In this document: one piece after another, positions 7,752 to 7,822 of the stretch | Layout: every line of letters begins with the position of its first letter | How positions within the stretch are numbered: position 1 is the stretch's first letter | Origin: Gammaproteobacteria bacterium | Lineage (GTDB): Bacteria > Pseudomonadota > Gammaproteobacteria > GCA-001735895 | Direction: 5' to 3' | NCBI GenBank assembly: GCA_003645435.1 | Contig: QNFD01000111.1 | Span: 1 to 7,822, forward strand | DNA length: 7,822 nucleotides | Position numbers and translations under genes: made by a program | Notes under the pieces: model-generated | Database searches by the model: none | What the model saw: the letters and a program-made list of their open reading frames with translations, nothing else | Told to the model about the DNA's origin: nothing

Positions 7752-7822
7752 CTATTGTATTAACATGACCGCACCACCGACTGTAGCCGCGCATACGGCT
7801 TTAACGGTTTGCTCGGTACGAG
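7752..7822 (-). CDS. C-terminal tail of an upstream gene (partial)
   Basis: Reading the minus strand from 7820, one frame gives 22 residues (RTEQTVKAVCAATVGGAVML followed by IQ) and then a TAG at 7754-7752. The tail is rich in alanine and valine and mildly hydrophobic. The stop lies 12 bases before the next ATG, a spacing typical of genes in one operon, and it overlaps the AGGG of the next gene's ribosome binding site. A second frame is also open, from 7822 to a TAA at 7762-7760 (20 residues). The assignment is therefore tentative, and the fragment is too short to name a family. Confidence 0.35.
   Translation of the reverse strand, partial: RTEQTVKAVCAATVGGAVMLIQ

Overview
The window is a compact, fully co-directional block on the minus strand, so transcription runs from high to low coordinates. 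It appears to be the interior of one operon from a Gram-negative bacterium, most likely a gammaproteobacterium. The evidence for that is a lipobox lipoprotein, Sec and Tat signal peptides, a periplasmic ApbE, TPR proteins like those of outer-envelope machines, and base composition near 50% G+C by eye. No rRNA, tRNA, mobile element, CRISPR array or convincing terminator is visible.

In transcription order the window contains: (1) a likely C-terminal tail of an upstream gene (7822-7752); (2) a 543-residue Tat-exported protein of the DUF1501 type (7739-6108); (3) an exported ApbE-type FAD:protein FMN transferase of 339 residues (6086-5067); (4) a small secreted protein with a short coiled coil and a beta-rich domain (start at 5026 or 5074, end 4493); (5) a 615-residue periplasmic protein with N-terminal TPR-like helices and a C-terminal coiled coil (4473-2626); (6) a very large TPR lipoprotein (2623 to beyond position 1) of which 874 residues are visible. 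Gene 6 is open through the left edge.

Gaps between genes are 12, 21, 40 (or an 8-base overlap), 19 and 2 bases, and none holds a terminator, so co-expression is likely. Every complete product carries an export signal, so the block encodes envelope functions. Two TPR proteins next to a small secreted coiled-coil protein resemble the periplasmic and outer-membrane part of energised envelope machines such as the Glt/Agl (AgmU/AglT-like) complexes, which are known to have relatives outside Myxococcus. No TolQ/ExbB-like motor or TonB-like protein is inside the window, so this link is inference from architecture. The combination with a Tat-exported DUF1501-like protein and a secreted flavinyl transferase is the most unusual feature. 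No obvious flavinylation target is encoded in the window.
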